This document shows, one piece after another, positions 1 through 7,647 of a stretch of DNA of 64,000 nt. Source of the stretch: Luteipulveratus mongoliensis (GTDB lineage Bacteria > Actinomycetota > Actinomycetes > Actinomycetales > Dermatophilaceae); NCBI RefSeq assembly GCF_001190945.1, contig NZ_CP011112.1, positions 1,984,001-2,048,000 on the forward strand, in the 5' to 3' direction. Position 1 is the first letter of the stretch. Each line of letters starts with the position of its first letter. The notes under the pieces are model-generated. The model was given only the letters and a program-made list of their open reading frames with translations. It ran no database searches and was not told the DNA's origin. The translations under genes and the position numbers were made by a program.

Positions 1-242
1 GGTGCCGCCCCGCACTGAGCCCAGACGGTCGCCACACCTCGTCTGCGCGCGCGCTGTTGGGTGTGCCACAGCAGCGACGTCTTGCCCGTACCAGACGGGC
101 CTGTGTCGACTCGTGTCTGCGGGATCAGCCGTTGGAAGGACTTCAGGTAGTCCAACCGCTCGTCGATCGCGGCCCGCTGCTGATTGCGACCGGCGATGCG
201 CGGTGTGATCGCCCCTGGGCTATACGGGCTCGGCTGATCCAC
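1..242 (-). CDS. AAA-type ATP-binding protein, N-terminal fragment
   Basis: Only the first 80 or so codons are inside the window; the rest lies to the left. Reading leftward from a GTG at 242, the frame is open to the edge. The N-terminus has the PYSPGA element typical of actinobacterial ATPases that open this way. A P-loop, GPSGTGKTS, follows at residues 48-56 (75-101). The start overlaps the end of the 91-aa gene by 23 bp, so the two are probably translated together. The Walker A is seen directly; the family placement is inference and the effector region cannot be seen. What the ATPase acts on is unknown. Confidence 0.72.
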   Translation of the reverse strand, partial: MDQPSPYSPGAITPRIAGRNQQRAAIDERLDYLKSFQRLIPQTRVDTGPSGTGKTSLLWHTQQRARRRGVATVWAQCGAA

Positions 243-495
243 GGTTACTCGTTGGCCCGTAGGTGTACAGAATGGCGTGCTCCAGAGCTTCCGGAACCGG
301 AATACCTGCGCGATCTGCCGCATCATCAAGCAGCTCGCTCACGCTGGCTGCGAGGTCGGTCTCCAGTTCAACGGTGACCTCTCGCTTCGGAACCGGCAGC
401 CCGAGCCGCTCGCGTGCCCGCTTGACGTTCTCGGGCTCGTCGCGATCCGCGAACTCCATGCCGTCCGCCTGACCGTCCTGAGTGCTCTCAGTCAT
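220..495 (-). CDS. Small hypothetical protein, possibly ribbon-helix-helix-like
   Basis: A 91-residue protein starting with ATG at 495, behind a GGGGAG Shine-Dalgarno about 8 nt upstream. The first 35 residues are charged. Residues 39-75 form a short beta-like stretch (EVTVELETDL) followed by two predicted helices, the order seen in ribbon-helix-helix antitoxins and small regulators. No family is firmly recognised. It lies directly upstream of, and overlaps, the ATPase gene, so a partner or regulatory role for that ATPase is a plausible inference. It diverges from guaB3. An ordinary cytosolic protein of unknown role is equally possible. Confidence 0.6.
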   Translation of the reverse strand: MTESTQDGQADGMEFADRDEPENVKRARERLGLPVPKREVTVELETDLAASVSELLDDAADRAGIPVPEALEHAILYTYGPTSNRGSAEPV

Positions 496-603
496 CAGAA
501 GATCTCCCCTGTCCGTAAGTCCGCTGCCTTGACTGATATCGACCCTGCCACATCTGCGGCGGGCACGGGTGCCCGGCTGCGCGGTTGAAGACCTGGCCAC
601 CAG

Positions 604-609
604 TAGCCT
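604..609 (+). promoter_or_regulatory. Probable -10 box of a leaderless guaB3 transcript
   Basis: TAGCCT lies 6 nt before the GTG start at 616, and no Shine-Dalgarno can be placed between them. TAnnnT followed by about 6 nt and a start codon is the usual layout of leaderless genes in actinobacteria. No good -35 box is visible. The same arrangement occurs before guaA and purN. Confidence 0.5.
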
Positions 610-615
610 GACCCG

Positions 616-1737
616 GTGACTGAGATCGAGATCGGCAAAGGCAAGCGCGGCCGTCGCGCGTACTCCTTCGACGACATCGCCGTGGTGCCCTCCCGTCGTA
701 CCCGCGACCCGGAGGAGGTGTCCACCTCCTGGCAGATCGACGCCTACCACTTCGAGCTGCCGGTCATGGCCGCGCCGATGGACTCGGTGATGTCACCGCA
801 GACCGCGATCGCGTTCGGTCAGCTCGGCGGCCTCCCGGTGCTCGACCTCGAAGGTCTGTGGACACGGCACGAGACACCCGAGCCGTTGCTCGCCGAGATC
901 GCTGGTCTCGACCCGGCCGTCGCAACTGCCCGGATGCGCGAGATCTATGCGGAGCCGATCAACCCTGACCTGATCTCGTTGCGGTTGGGCGAGATTCGCG
1001 ATGCCGGCGTGACCGTCGCCGGTGCATTGAGCCCGCAGCGCACCCAGGAGCACTGGAAGACCGTCGTCGACGCCGGTGTCGACCTGTTCGTCATCAGAGG
1101 TACGACCGTGTCGGCCGAGCATGTCTCCGGCAAGGCCGAGCCGCTCAACCTCAAACGATTCATCTACGAGCTCGACGTGCCGGTGATCGTCGGCGGTGCG
1201 GGGACCTACACCGCGGCACTGCACCTCATGCGCACTGGCGCGGCGGGCGTACTCGTCGGCTTCGGCGGGGGAGCGGCGCACACGACGCGGCGCACGCTCG
1301 GCATCCACACGCCGCTCGCGACCGCGGTCGCCGATATCGCCGGCGCGCGACGTGACTACATGGATGAGTCCGGTGGTCGCTATGTCCACGTCATCGCGGA
1401 CGGCGGCGTGGGCACCTCCGGCGACATCGTCAAGGCGGTCGCCTGCGGTGCGGACGCCGTGATGCTCGGCGCGGCACTCGCGCGGGCGAGCGACGCTCCG
1501 GGCCGCGGCTTCCACTGGGGCTCCGAGGCGCACCACCACGACCTGCCGCGCGGCGAGCGCGTCGAGGTCGGCACGGTCGGCACGCTGCAGGAGATCCTCA
1601 ACGGCCCGGGTCGTGGTGCGGATGGCACCACCAATCTGGTCGGTGCGCTGCGCCGAGCCATGGCGACGACGGGCTACTCCGACCTCAAGGAGTTCCAGCG
1701 TGTCGAGGTCGTGGTCGCGCCTTACCAGCGCTCCTGA
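616..1737 (+). CDS. guaB3: GuaB3, IMP dehydrogenase/GMP reductase family protein
   Basis: A 373-residue TIM-barrel protein of the IMP dehydrogenase/GMP reductase superfamily, without the CBS pair found in true GuaB. The phosphate-binding region (HVIADGGVGTSGDI, about 255-268) and the following CGADAVMLG are conserved. The loop that carries the catalytic cysteine in IMPDH reads GGGAAHTTR here (about 218-226) with no Cys, so classical IMP oxidation is doubtful; this seems to be a property of actinobacterial GuaB3 proteins. In Mycobacterium tuberculosis guaB3 sits beside choD, and a choD homologue lies 2.3 kb downstream here. The GTG start agrees with a leaderless transcript. A hairpin terminator follows. 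Confidence 0.9.
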   Translation: MTEIEIGKGKRGRRAYSFDDIAVVPSRRTRDPEEVSTSWQIDAYHFELPVMAAPMDSVMSPQTAIAFGQLGGLPVLDLEGLWTRHETPEPLLAEIAGLDPAVATARMREIYAEPINPDLISLRLGEIRDAGVTVAGALSPQRTQEHWKTVVDAGVDLFVIRGTTVSAEHVSGKAEPLNLKRFIYELDVPVIVGGAGTYTAALHLMRTGAAGVLVGFGGGAAHTTRRTLGIHTPLATAVADIAGARRDYMDESGGRYVHVIADGGVGTSGDIVKAVACGADAVMLGAALARASDAPGRGFHWGSEAHHHDLPRGERVEVGTVGTLQEILNGPGRGADGTTNLVGALRRAMATTGYSDLKEFQRVEVVVAPYQRS

Positions 1738-1807
1738 CCCGCGTACGGATTCGGCGACATCGCCGAACGCGGGCGTCTCGACGTGAGATCATGACGGCTA
1801 CAGCAAG

Positions 1808-1846
1808 GCCTCCGCGCACCGGTTTCCGGTGTGCGGAGGCTTTTGT
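1808..1846 (+). terminator. Rho-independent terminator of guaB3 that overlaps the next gene's SD
   Basis: Near-perfect 15-bp arms (1808-1822 and 1826-1840, one G-T wobble) with a 3-nt loop, followed by TTTTGTT. It is a canonical intrinsic terminator. The 3' arm contains GGAGG at 1835-1839, which is 8 nt before the ATG at 1848, so the hairpin also covers the likely ribosome-binding site of the acetyltransferase gene. Confidence 0.88.
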
Positions 1847-1847
1847 T

Positions 1848-2354
1848 ATGACACCTTCTCTGCGCGTTGCTGGCCCCGCCGACCGCGAGCTGCTCGAACG
1901 CTTCTGGCTGCTCTTCCGCCACGACATGTCCGCCTTCACCGGCGCGCTGCCGTTCCCCGACGGCAGCTTCCGTCGCGAACGCCTCGACGCGGCGCTCACC
2001 GACGACGACTGGTGCGCCTACCTGCTGTACCTGGGCGAGGCTCCCGTCGGGATGGCCCTCGTGCGCAGCCTGGGCCGCGAGCCCCGCGTCCTGAACAGCT
2101 TCTTCGTCGTCCACGGCGCGAGGAGAAACGGGACGGGGACCTGGGGCGTGCGCGAAGTCGTACGGCGTCATCCAGGACGGTGGGAGGTGGCTTTCCAGGA
2201 GGCGAACGACGGCGCCGCGACGTTCTGGCGCGCGGTCGCTGCGAGTCTGGATCCGGCGTACGTCGAGGAGCAGCGGCCGATCCCGGGTCGACCGGAGCTC
2301 CCGGCTGACTCGTGGATCGCCTTCACGGTGGATCCGGGTGGGGACGCTGATTGA
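1848..2354 (+). CDS. GNAT family N-acetyltransferase
   Basis: A 168-residue protein with a diverged GNAT fold. Residues near 55-75 resemble the strand that normally ends in the GxA/V region (LYLGEAPVGMALV). The segment ARRNGTGTWGVREV matches the acetyl-CoA pyrophosphate loop position. The C-terminal FQEANDGAATFWRAV is the usual xxNxxAxxFY-type helix. Substrate is unknown. I chose the ATG at 1848 because GGAGG lies 8 nt upstream; an in-frame upstream extension would be encoded by the guaB3 terminator hairpin and is unlikely to be translated. Expression may depend on read-through of that terminator or on a promoter close to it. Confidence 0.8.
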   Translation: MTPSLRVAGPADRELLERFWLLFRHDMSAFTGALPFPDGSFRRERLDAALTDDDWCAYLLYLGEAPVGMALVRSLGREPRVLNSFFVVHGARRNGTGTWGVREVVRRHPGRWEVAFQEANDGAATFWRAVAASLDPAYVEEQRPIPGRPELPADSWIAFTVDPGGDAD

Positions 2355-2411
2355 CATCGCTGATTGACATCTCGGTCTCGGGTGTCGAACGACAACCTCC
2401 CGCCGTGAGCG

Positions 2412-2439
2412 CGGTCACGTTACCCTGCGGTAATGACCG
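2412..2439. promoter_or_regulatory. Operator-like inverted repeat across the dehydrogenase start codon
   Basis: TTACC-CTGC-GGTAA (2420-2433) is nested inside a wider repeat, CGGTCA at 2412-2417 against TGACCG at 2434-2439. The dyad covers the ATG at 2433 and there is no Shine-Dalgarno upstream. A bound dimer here would block initiation. TTACC/GGTAA half-sites resemble TetR-family operators of actinobacterial lipid genes; that assignment is inference. Confidence 0.5.
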
Positions 2440-4040
2440 AGTCGCTCGTCGCCCAGACCGAGAGCAGCGCTCCCTCGGAGCCCTCGCCCGCGCCGTACGT
2501 CGTCCCGTCCGGTCTCGCCGTACGCCTGGCCCGCCGTGTGGTGGCGCCGGCCCGTGCCGAGACCCAAGCCAGCGTCAGCCCCCTGACGGGCGGACACCTC
2601 GCTGACCTGCCGGTCAGCACCATCGACAGCGTCGATCACGCCTACCGCTCGGCCCGTGAGGCTCAGGCCCGATGGGCGAGCCAGCCGATCGCGGCGCGCG
2701 CGCGAGTGCTGCTGCGGCTGCACGACCTGGTGTTCCGCAACCAGAACGAGCTGCTCGACCTGATCCAGCTGGAGTCGGGCAAGACGCGTGGCCAGGCGTT
2801 CGAGGAGATCCTGGACGTTGCCGGTGTCTGCCGGCACTACGCCCGCAAGGCCGAGCACTACCTCAAGCCGCGCAAGCGGCTCGGCGCCATCCCGGTGCTG
2901 ACCCAGACCGTCGAGCTGCGCCACCCCAAGGGTGTCGTCGGTGTCGTCGCCCCCTGGAACTACCCGCTGTCGATGTCGGTCACCGACCTCATCCCGGCGC
3001 TGCTCGCAGGCAACGCGGTCGTCGTACGCCCGGACGAGAAGTCCGCGCTGACCGCGCTGCGCTCGTTCGAGCTGCTCGACCAGGCGGGTCTGCCTGAGGG
3101 TCTGCTGCAGGTCGTCCTCGGTGACGGCCCGACGATCGGCAAGGCGGTGCTCGACCGCGCGGACTACGTCATGTTCACCGGCTCGACCGCGACCGGCCGC
3201 ACCGTCGCGCGCGACGCGGGGGAGCGGCTCGTCGGCGCCTCGCTGGAGCTAGGCGGCAAGAACGCGATGTACATCGCCGCCGACGCCAACCTCAAGGCCG
3301 CCGCCGACTGCGCGGTCCGTTCCGTGTTCTCCTCGGCCGGCCAGCTGTGCATCTCGATCGAGCGGCTGATCCTGCACGAGGCGATCGCGGACGAGTTCCT
3401 CACCCACTTCATCAAGCGCGTCCGGGCCATGAAGATCGGGCCTGACCTGGCCTGGGGCAACACCATGGGCTCGCTCATCTCCCAGGCCCAGCTCGACAAG
3501 GTCACCGAGCACGTCGAGGACGCCCGCGCCAAGGGCGCCACCGTCCTCGCCGGCGGCCGCGCCCGCCCGGAGCTCGGTCCCTACTTCTACGAGCCGACCG
3601 TGCTCGAAGGTGTCACCGCGGCGATGACCTGCCGTGACGAGGAGACCTTCGGCCCGGTGGTGTCGGTCTACCGCGTGAGCACCGACGACGAGGCGGTCGC
3701 GCTGGCCAACGACACGTCGTACGGCCTGAATGCCTCGGTCTTCACCAAGGACATCAGCCGTGGCCGCGGGCTGGCGGCGCGGATCAAGGCCGGCACGGTC
3801 AACGTCAACGAGGGCTACGTGTCCGCCTGGGGGAGCAACGGCTCGCCGATGGGCGGCATGCGGCAGTCCGGAGTCGGCCGCAGGCACGGCGCTGAGGGCA
3901 TCTGGAAGTACACCGAGTCCCAGACCGTGGCGGTGCAGCACCTCATGCCGATCGCGCCGACCAAGGGCGTACCCGAAAAGCTCTGGGCCAAGTCGATGGT
4001 TCTCGGTCTCAAGGCGATGAAAGCAGGACGAATTTCATGA
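2433..4040 (+). CDS. gabD2: Succinate-semialdehyde dehydrogenase (NADP+), GabD2 type
   Basis: A 535-residue aldehyde dehydrogenase. The catalytic cysteine is in SSAGQLCIS (Cys306) and the general-base glutamate in LELGGKN (Glu272). The cofactor-binding VVAPWNYPLS and FTGSTATGR segments are present. Length, N-terminal extension and the basic C-terminal tail (GLKAMKAGRIS) match actinobacterial GabD2, which oxidises succinate semialdehyde to succinate. Its stop overlaps the start of choD by 4 bp (ATGA), so the two form an operon. A dyad covers the start codon and may be the control site. The real substrate could be another aldehyde, given the pairing with a steroid-oxidase-like enzyme. Confidence 0.9.
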   Translation: MTESLVAQTESSAPSEPSPAPYVVPSGLAVRLARRVVAPARAETQASVSPLTGGHLADLPVSTIDSVDHAYRSAREAQARWASQPIAARARVLLRLHDLVFRNQNELLDLIQLESGKTRGQAFEEILDVAGVCRHYARKAEHYLKPRKRLGAIPVLTQTVELRHPKGVVGVVAPWNYPLSMSVTDLIPALLAGNAVVVRPDEKSALTALRSFELLDQAGLPEGLLQVVLGDGPTIGKAVLDRADYVMFTGSTATGRTVARDAGERLVGASLELGGKNAMYIAADANLKAAADCAVRSVFSSAGQLCISIERLILHEAIADEFLTHFIKRVRAMKIGPDLAWGNTMGSLISQAQLDKVTEHVEDARAKGATVLAGGRARPELGPYFYEPTVLEGVTAAMTCRDEETFGPVVSVYRVSTDDEAVALANDTSYGLNASVFTKDISRGRGLAARIKAGTVNVNEGYVSAWGSNGSPMGGMRQSGVGRRHGAEGIWKYTESQTVAVQHLMPIAPTKGVPEKLWAKSMVLGLKAMKAGRIS

Positions 4041-5749
4041 GCGGCACGACCTACGACCACGATGTCGTTGTCATCGGCTCCGGCTTCGGCGGGGCGGTGG
4101 CGGCACTACGGGCCGCGGAGAAGGGGTACGACGTCCTGGTCTACGAGGCCGGGCGCCGGTTCGAGGACGACGACTTCGCCAAGACCTCGTGGAACCTTCC
4201 GCGCTATCTCTGGGCCCCCAAGCTGAAGTGCTTCGGTGTGCAACGCATCCACAAGCTGCCCGACGCGATGATCCTGGCCGGTGCAGGCGTGGGCGGCGGC
4301 TCGCTCAACTATGCCAACACCCTCTACAAGCCGCCGAGCGCGTTCTTCAAGGACCAGCAGTGGGGTCACATCACCGACTGGGACGCCGAGCTGTCCCCGC
4401 ACTACGACACGGCCAAGCGGATGCTCGGTGTCGTCGAGGAGAACCCGTGCGACGGTCCGATCGAGCGGCTGATGAAGCAGACCGCGGACGACCTCGGCGT
4501 GGGCGACACCTTCCGCAAGACCCCGGTCGGCGTCTACTTCGGTGAGTCCGGCACGACGGTCGCCGACCCGTTCTTCGGCGGTGAGGGACCCGAGCGCACC
4601 GGCTGTACCGAGTGCGGCAACTGCATGGTCGGCTGCCGAGTCGGCGCGAAGAACACGTTGATGAAGAACTACCTCGCGCTCGCCGAGAGCAAGGGTGTCG
4701 AGATCCGCCCCAAGCGCACGGTGGTCAAGCTGGAACCGTTGGGAGACAAGGGTTTTCGCGTCACCACCGAGGAGACCGGCGCCTGGGTCGCCAAGCGTCG
4801 CGAGACGGTCACGGCCGAGCAGGTCGTGCTGGCCGCCGGCACGTGGGGCACGCAGACACTGCTGCACACGATGCGTACGAACGGAGTGCTGCCGGCGCTG
4901 TCAGACCGCCTCGGAGTCCTGACCCGCACCAACTCCGAGGCGATCGAGGGCGTCGCGGCGGTGTCGGTGCCCGAGCACATGGATGTCGACAAGGGTGTGG
5001 CGATCACGACGTCCTTCCACGTCGACGACCGGACGCACATCGAGAACGTGCGCTACGGCAAGGGGTCCAACGCGATGGGTCTGCTGCAGACCCTTCTCGT
5101 GGACGGCAGTAAGCCGCCGCTCCAACGCGCGATCCAGTTCGGCAAGGATCTGGCGGCGCGTCCGAGCGCCAACATTCGCGCCCTGGTGTCCCCACGATGG
5201 AGCGAGCGCACGGTGATCGCGCTGGTGATGCAGTCGCTCGACAACTCGATCACGGTGTCCACCAAGCGGCGGCTCGGTCGGCAGGTGCTGACCAGCCGGC
5301 AGGGACATGGCGAGCCGAGTCCGACGTACATCCCTGCGGGTCAGCGTGCCGTGCGAGCGATGGCCGAGCGGTTCGGTGCGGAGGCGAGGACCGAAGTGGT
5401 CGCCGGTGGCAACTGGGCCGAGGTGTTCGGGGTGCCGCTCACGGCGCACTTCCTGGGCGGCGTGGTCATCTCGGACTCCCCGTCCGAGGGCGTCATCGAC
5501 CCGTATCACCGCGTGTGGGGCTACCCCGGTCTGCATGTGACCGACGGCTCCGCGGTGTCCGCCAACCTGGGTGTCAACCCGTCACTGACGATCACTGCTC
5601 AGTCGGAGCGGGCGCTGGCGCTGTGGCCGGCCAAGGGACAGACCGATCAGCGGCCGGCGCAGGGCGAGCCGTACCGCCGGATCGACGCGCCACCCGCGCG
5701 CGTCCCCGGCACCGACCTCGGCATGCCGCAGATGCCCGCCGCCGGCTGA
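4037..5749 (+). CDS. choD: ChoD-like GMC-family FAD oxidoreductase
   Basis: A 570-residue flavoprotein with an N-terminal Rossmann motif (GSGFGG, residues 14-19) and the GMC C-terminal block (GVNPSLTITAQ). It closely resembles M. tuberculosis ChoD along its length, including GAGVGGGSLNYANTLY and TAHFLGGVV. ChoD was annotated as a cholesterol oxidase, though its physiological substrate is debated. Four cysteines are clustered at 190, 193, 196 and 200 (CTECGNCMVGC), a ferredoxin-like spacing shared by this subgroup that may hold an Fe-S cluster. It is translationally coupled to the dehydrogenase, which suggests sequential oxidation of an alcohol or aldehyde. No signal peptide is visible. Confidence 0.88.
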   Translation: MSGTTYDHDVVVIGSGFGGAVAALRAAEKGYDVLVYEAGRRFEDDDFAKTSWNLPRYLWAPKLKCFGVQRIHKLPDAMILAGAGVGGGSLNYANTLYKPPSAFFKDQQWGHITDWDAELSPHYDTAKRMLGVVEENPCDGPIERLMKQTADDLGVGDTFRKTPVGVYFGESGTTVADPFFGGEGPERTGCTECGNCMVGCRVGAKNTLMKNYLALAESKGVEIRPKRTVVKLEPLGDKGFRVTTEETGAWVAKRRETVTAEQVVLAAGTWGTQTLLHTMRTNGVLPALSDRLGVLTRTNSEAIEGVAAVSVPEHMDVDKGVAITTSFHVDDRTHIENVRYGKGSNAMGLLQTLLVDGSKPPLQRAIQFGKDLAARPSANIRALVSPRWSERTVIALVMQSLDNSITVSTKRRLGRQVLTSRQGHGEPSPTYIPAGQRAVRAMAERFGAEARTEVVAGGNWAEVFGVPLTAHFLGGVVISDSPSEGVIDPYHRVWGYPGLHVTDGSAVSANLGVNPSLTITAQSERALALWPAKGQTDQRPAQGEPYRRIDAPPARVPGTDLGMPQMPAAG

Positions 5750-5768
5750 CCCGGCTTCGGTGCCTGAG

Positions 5769-5838
5769 CCAAGAGACTGCGTCTTCTGAGTCTGACTCAC
5801 TTGCAAGGCGGTCAGACTCAGAAGACGCAGTCTCTTGG
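5769..5838. terminator. 28-bp perfect inverted repeat between convergent genes
   Basis: Two perfect 28-bp arms (5769-5796 and 5811-5838) are separated by a 14-nt loop, starting 20 bp after choD and ending 15 bp before the end of the ABC transporter gene. The position fits a bidirectional terminator, but there is no U-tract on either side and the stem is much longer than the other terminators in the window. It may instead be a small palindromic repeat element. Confidence 0.6.
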
Positions 5839-5853
5839 TGGGCTGGCCCGTCG

Positions 5854-7647
5854 TTAGACCGGCGTGTTCTCTGGCTCGTCGCGCCACGAGCGCCAGAGTG
5901 CGGCGTACGCACCGTTCTGCTCGATCAGCTCCTCGTGCGAACCGATCTCGGAGATCAGACCGTCCTCGACGACCGCCACCCGATCTGCGTCGTGCGCCGT
6001 GTGCAGCCGGTGCGCGATCGCCACGACCGTCCGACCCGACACGACCGCGTTGAGCGACCGCTCGAGGTGGCGCGCCGCGCGTGGGTCGAGCAGCGATGTC
6101 GCCTCGTCCAGCACCAGCGTGTGCGGGTCGGCGAGGACCAGCCGCGCCAGCGCCAGCTGCTGCGACTGCGCATCGGTCAACGCCTGACCGCCGGCACCGA
6201 CGGCCGTCCCCAAGGCGTCCGGCAGCTCGGCCGCCCACGTTGCGCCGTCGACCGCGTCGAGGGCGTCCCACAGCACCTGATCGGTCGCGTCCGGTCGGGC
6301 CAGCAGCAGGTTGTCCCGCAGTGTCCCGACGAACACGTGATGCTCCTGGGTCACCAGCGCGACCTCGCCTCGCAGGTCGTCCAGGGGGAGGTCGACGAGA
6401 GGTACGCCGCCCACGTCCACCCGTCCCTGTCGCGGCCCGTCGATCCCGGCCATCAGACGACCGAGCGTCGACTTGCCCGCGCCGGAAGGCCCGACGATGG
6501 CGAGGCGCTCGCCCGGTGCGAGGTCGAGGTCGATCCCGCGCAGTACGTCCCGCCCGGCTCGGTAGGAGTAGTGCACGTCCTCGGCCGCCATCCGGGCGTC
6601 CTTCGGCTGCTCGCCACTCGCCTCACGGTCGGGCGGCACCTCCTCGACACCGATGACGCGCGCCAGTGACGTGGCGCCGACCTGGATCTCGTCCAGCCAG
6701 CTGAGCAGCTCATCGAACGGACCGGCCAACGCCTGCGCATAGAGCACGACCGTCGTGACCTGACCCAACGAGGCGTGCCCCTCGAACACCAGCCAGCCGC
6801 CCCACAGCAGCGCGACCGCGGCCGGCGCGAGGATGCCGAGGTCCACCTGCGGGAACCACCGCAGGCGTAGCCCCAGCGTGTAGGCCTCCGCGTCGAACAT
6901 CTCGCGGATCGTCCCGTCGATTCGACGCTTGCGATGCGTCGCCAGGCCGAGCGCGTCGACCGTGCGCGCGCCCTCGACGGTCTCGGTGATGACTCCGTTG
7001 CCGACGGCGTACGCCGCTCGCTCGCGTAGGTAGCCGTCGGGCGCCAGCCGCAGGTAGCGACGGGTCGACACGATCAGCAACGGGATCCCGGCCAGCAGCG
7101 CGACGGCCACGAGCGGGCTCACGATGAACGCGGCCACGAGCGTGAGGACCGTCGTGACGATGGCAACGAACAACGAGGGGATGCCGAATCGCACGACGTA
7201 CGAAAGGGCTTCGACGTCGTTCGTGGTGCGGGCGACCAGGTCGCCGGTGCCGGCGCGCTCCACAGTGGACAGCGGCAGCTCCATCACACGCGAGATGAAC
7301 CGCTCGCGCAGCTGGGCGAACACCGCCTCGCCGAGCACGAACGAGGCGCGTCGCGCGAACCACGTGAGGATCGTCTGAGCCACGACCGCGATCGCCAGCA
7401 GGATGCCGACCTGGTTGATCGCCGACAGCGTGGTGCCCTCGGTCAGGTCATCGACCAGGTTGCCGACCAGTCGTGGCGTCGCCAGAGCCGCGACCGCCGC
7501 CAGGGCGTGCAGCCCGATCACGCTGAGCAGCGACCGTCGGTGCTGCCGCATCAGGGCGCCGGTGTGCTCGCGCACCGCAGCCATGTCAGCGATCGGCAGC
7601 GTCCGCCTCGTCGAGTCGTGCTTGTCCTGAACAGGGTTAGTGGACAA
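5854..7647 (-). CDS. ABC exporter half-transporter (ATPase-competent subunit)
   Basis: A 597-residue fused permease-ATPase with six N-terminal membrane helices (about 35-320) and a C-terminal nucleotide-binding domain. The Walker A is intact (GPSGAGKST, 386-394), as are the Walker B (LVLDEATS) and the H-loop (AIAHRLHTAHDAD). The ABC signature is degenerate: LTDAQSQQ replaces LSGGQ. It follows the partner subunit with an 11-bp overlap. With that partner, which has an intact signature, it should form a heterodimeric exporter with one consensus ATP site. The substrate cannot be inferred; the family includes lipid, drug and peptide exporters. Confidence 0.9.
   Translation of the reverse strand: MSTNPVQDKHDSTRRTLPIADMAAVREHTGALMRQHRRSLLSVIGLHALAAVAALATPRLVGNLVDDLTEGTTLSAINQVGILLAIAVVAQTILTWFARRASFVLGEAVFAQLRERFISRVMELPLSTVERAGTGDLVARTTNDVEALSYVVRFGIPSLFVAIVTTVLTLVAAFIVSPLVAVALLAGIPLLIVSTRRYLRLAPDGYLRERAAYAVGNGVITETVEGARTVDALGLATHRKRRIDGTIREMFDAEAYTLGLRLRWFPQVDLGILAPAAVALLWGGWLVFEGHASLGQVTTVVLYAQALAGPFDELLSWLDEIQVGATSLARVIGVEEVPPDREASGEQPKDARMAAEDVHYSYRAGRDVLRGIDLDLAPGERLAIVGPSGAGKSTLGRLMAGIDGPRQGRVDVGGVPLVDLPLDDLRGEVALVTQEHHVFVGTLRDNLLLARPDATDQVLWDALDAVDGATWAAELPDALGTAVGAGGQALTDAQSQQLALARLVLADPHTLVLDEATSLLDPRAARHLERSLNAVVSGRTVVAIAHRLHTAHDADRVAVVEDGLISEIGSHEELIEQNGAYAALWRSWRDEPENTPV

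Noticed and set aside
1791-1847. Earlier start of the first GNAT gene
   Set aside because: The added residues would be encoded by the guaB3 terminator hairpin, and a ribosome site fits the ATG at 1848.
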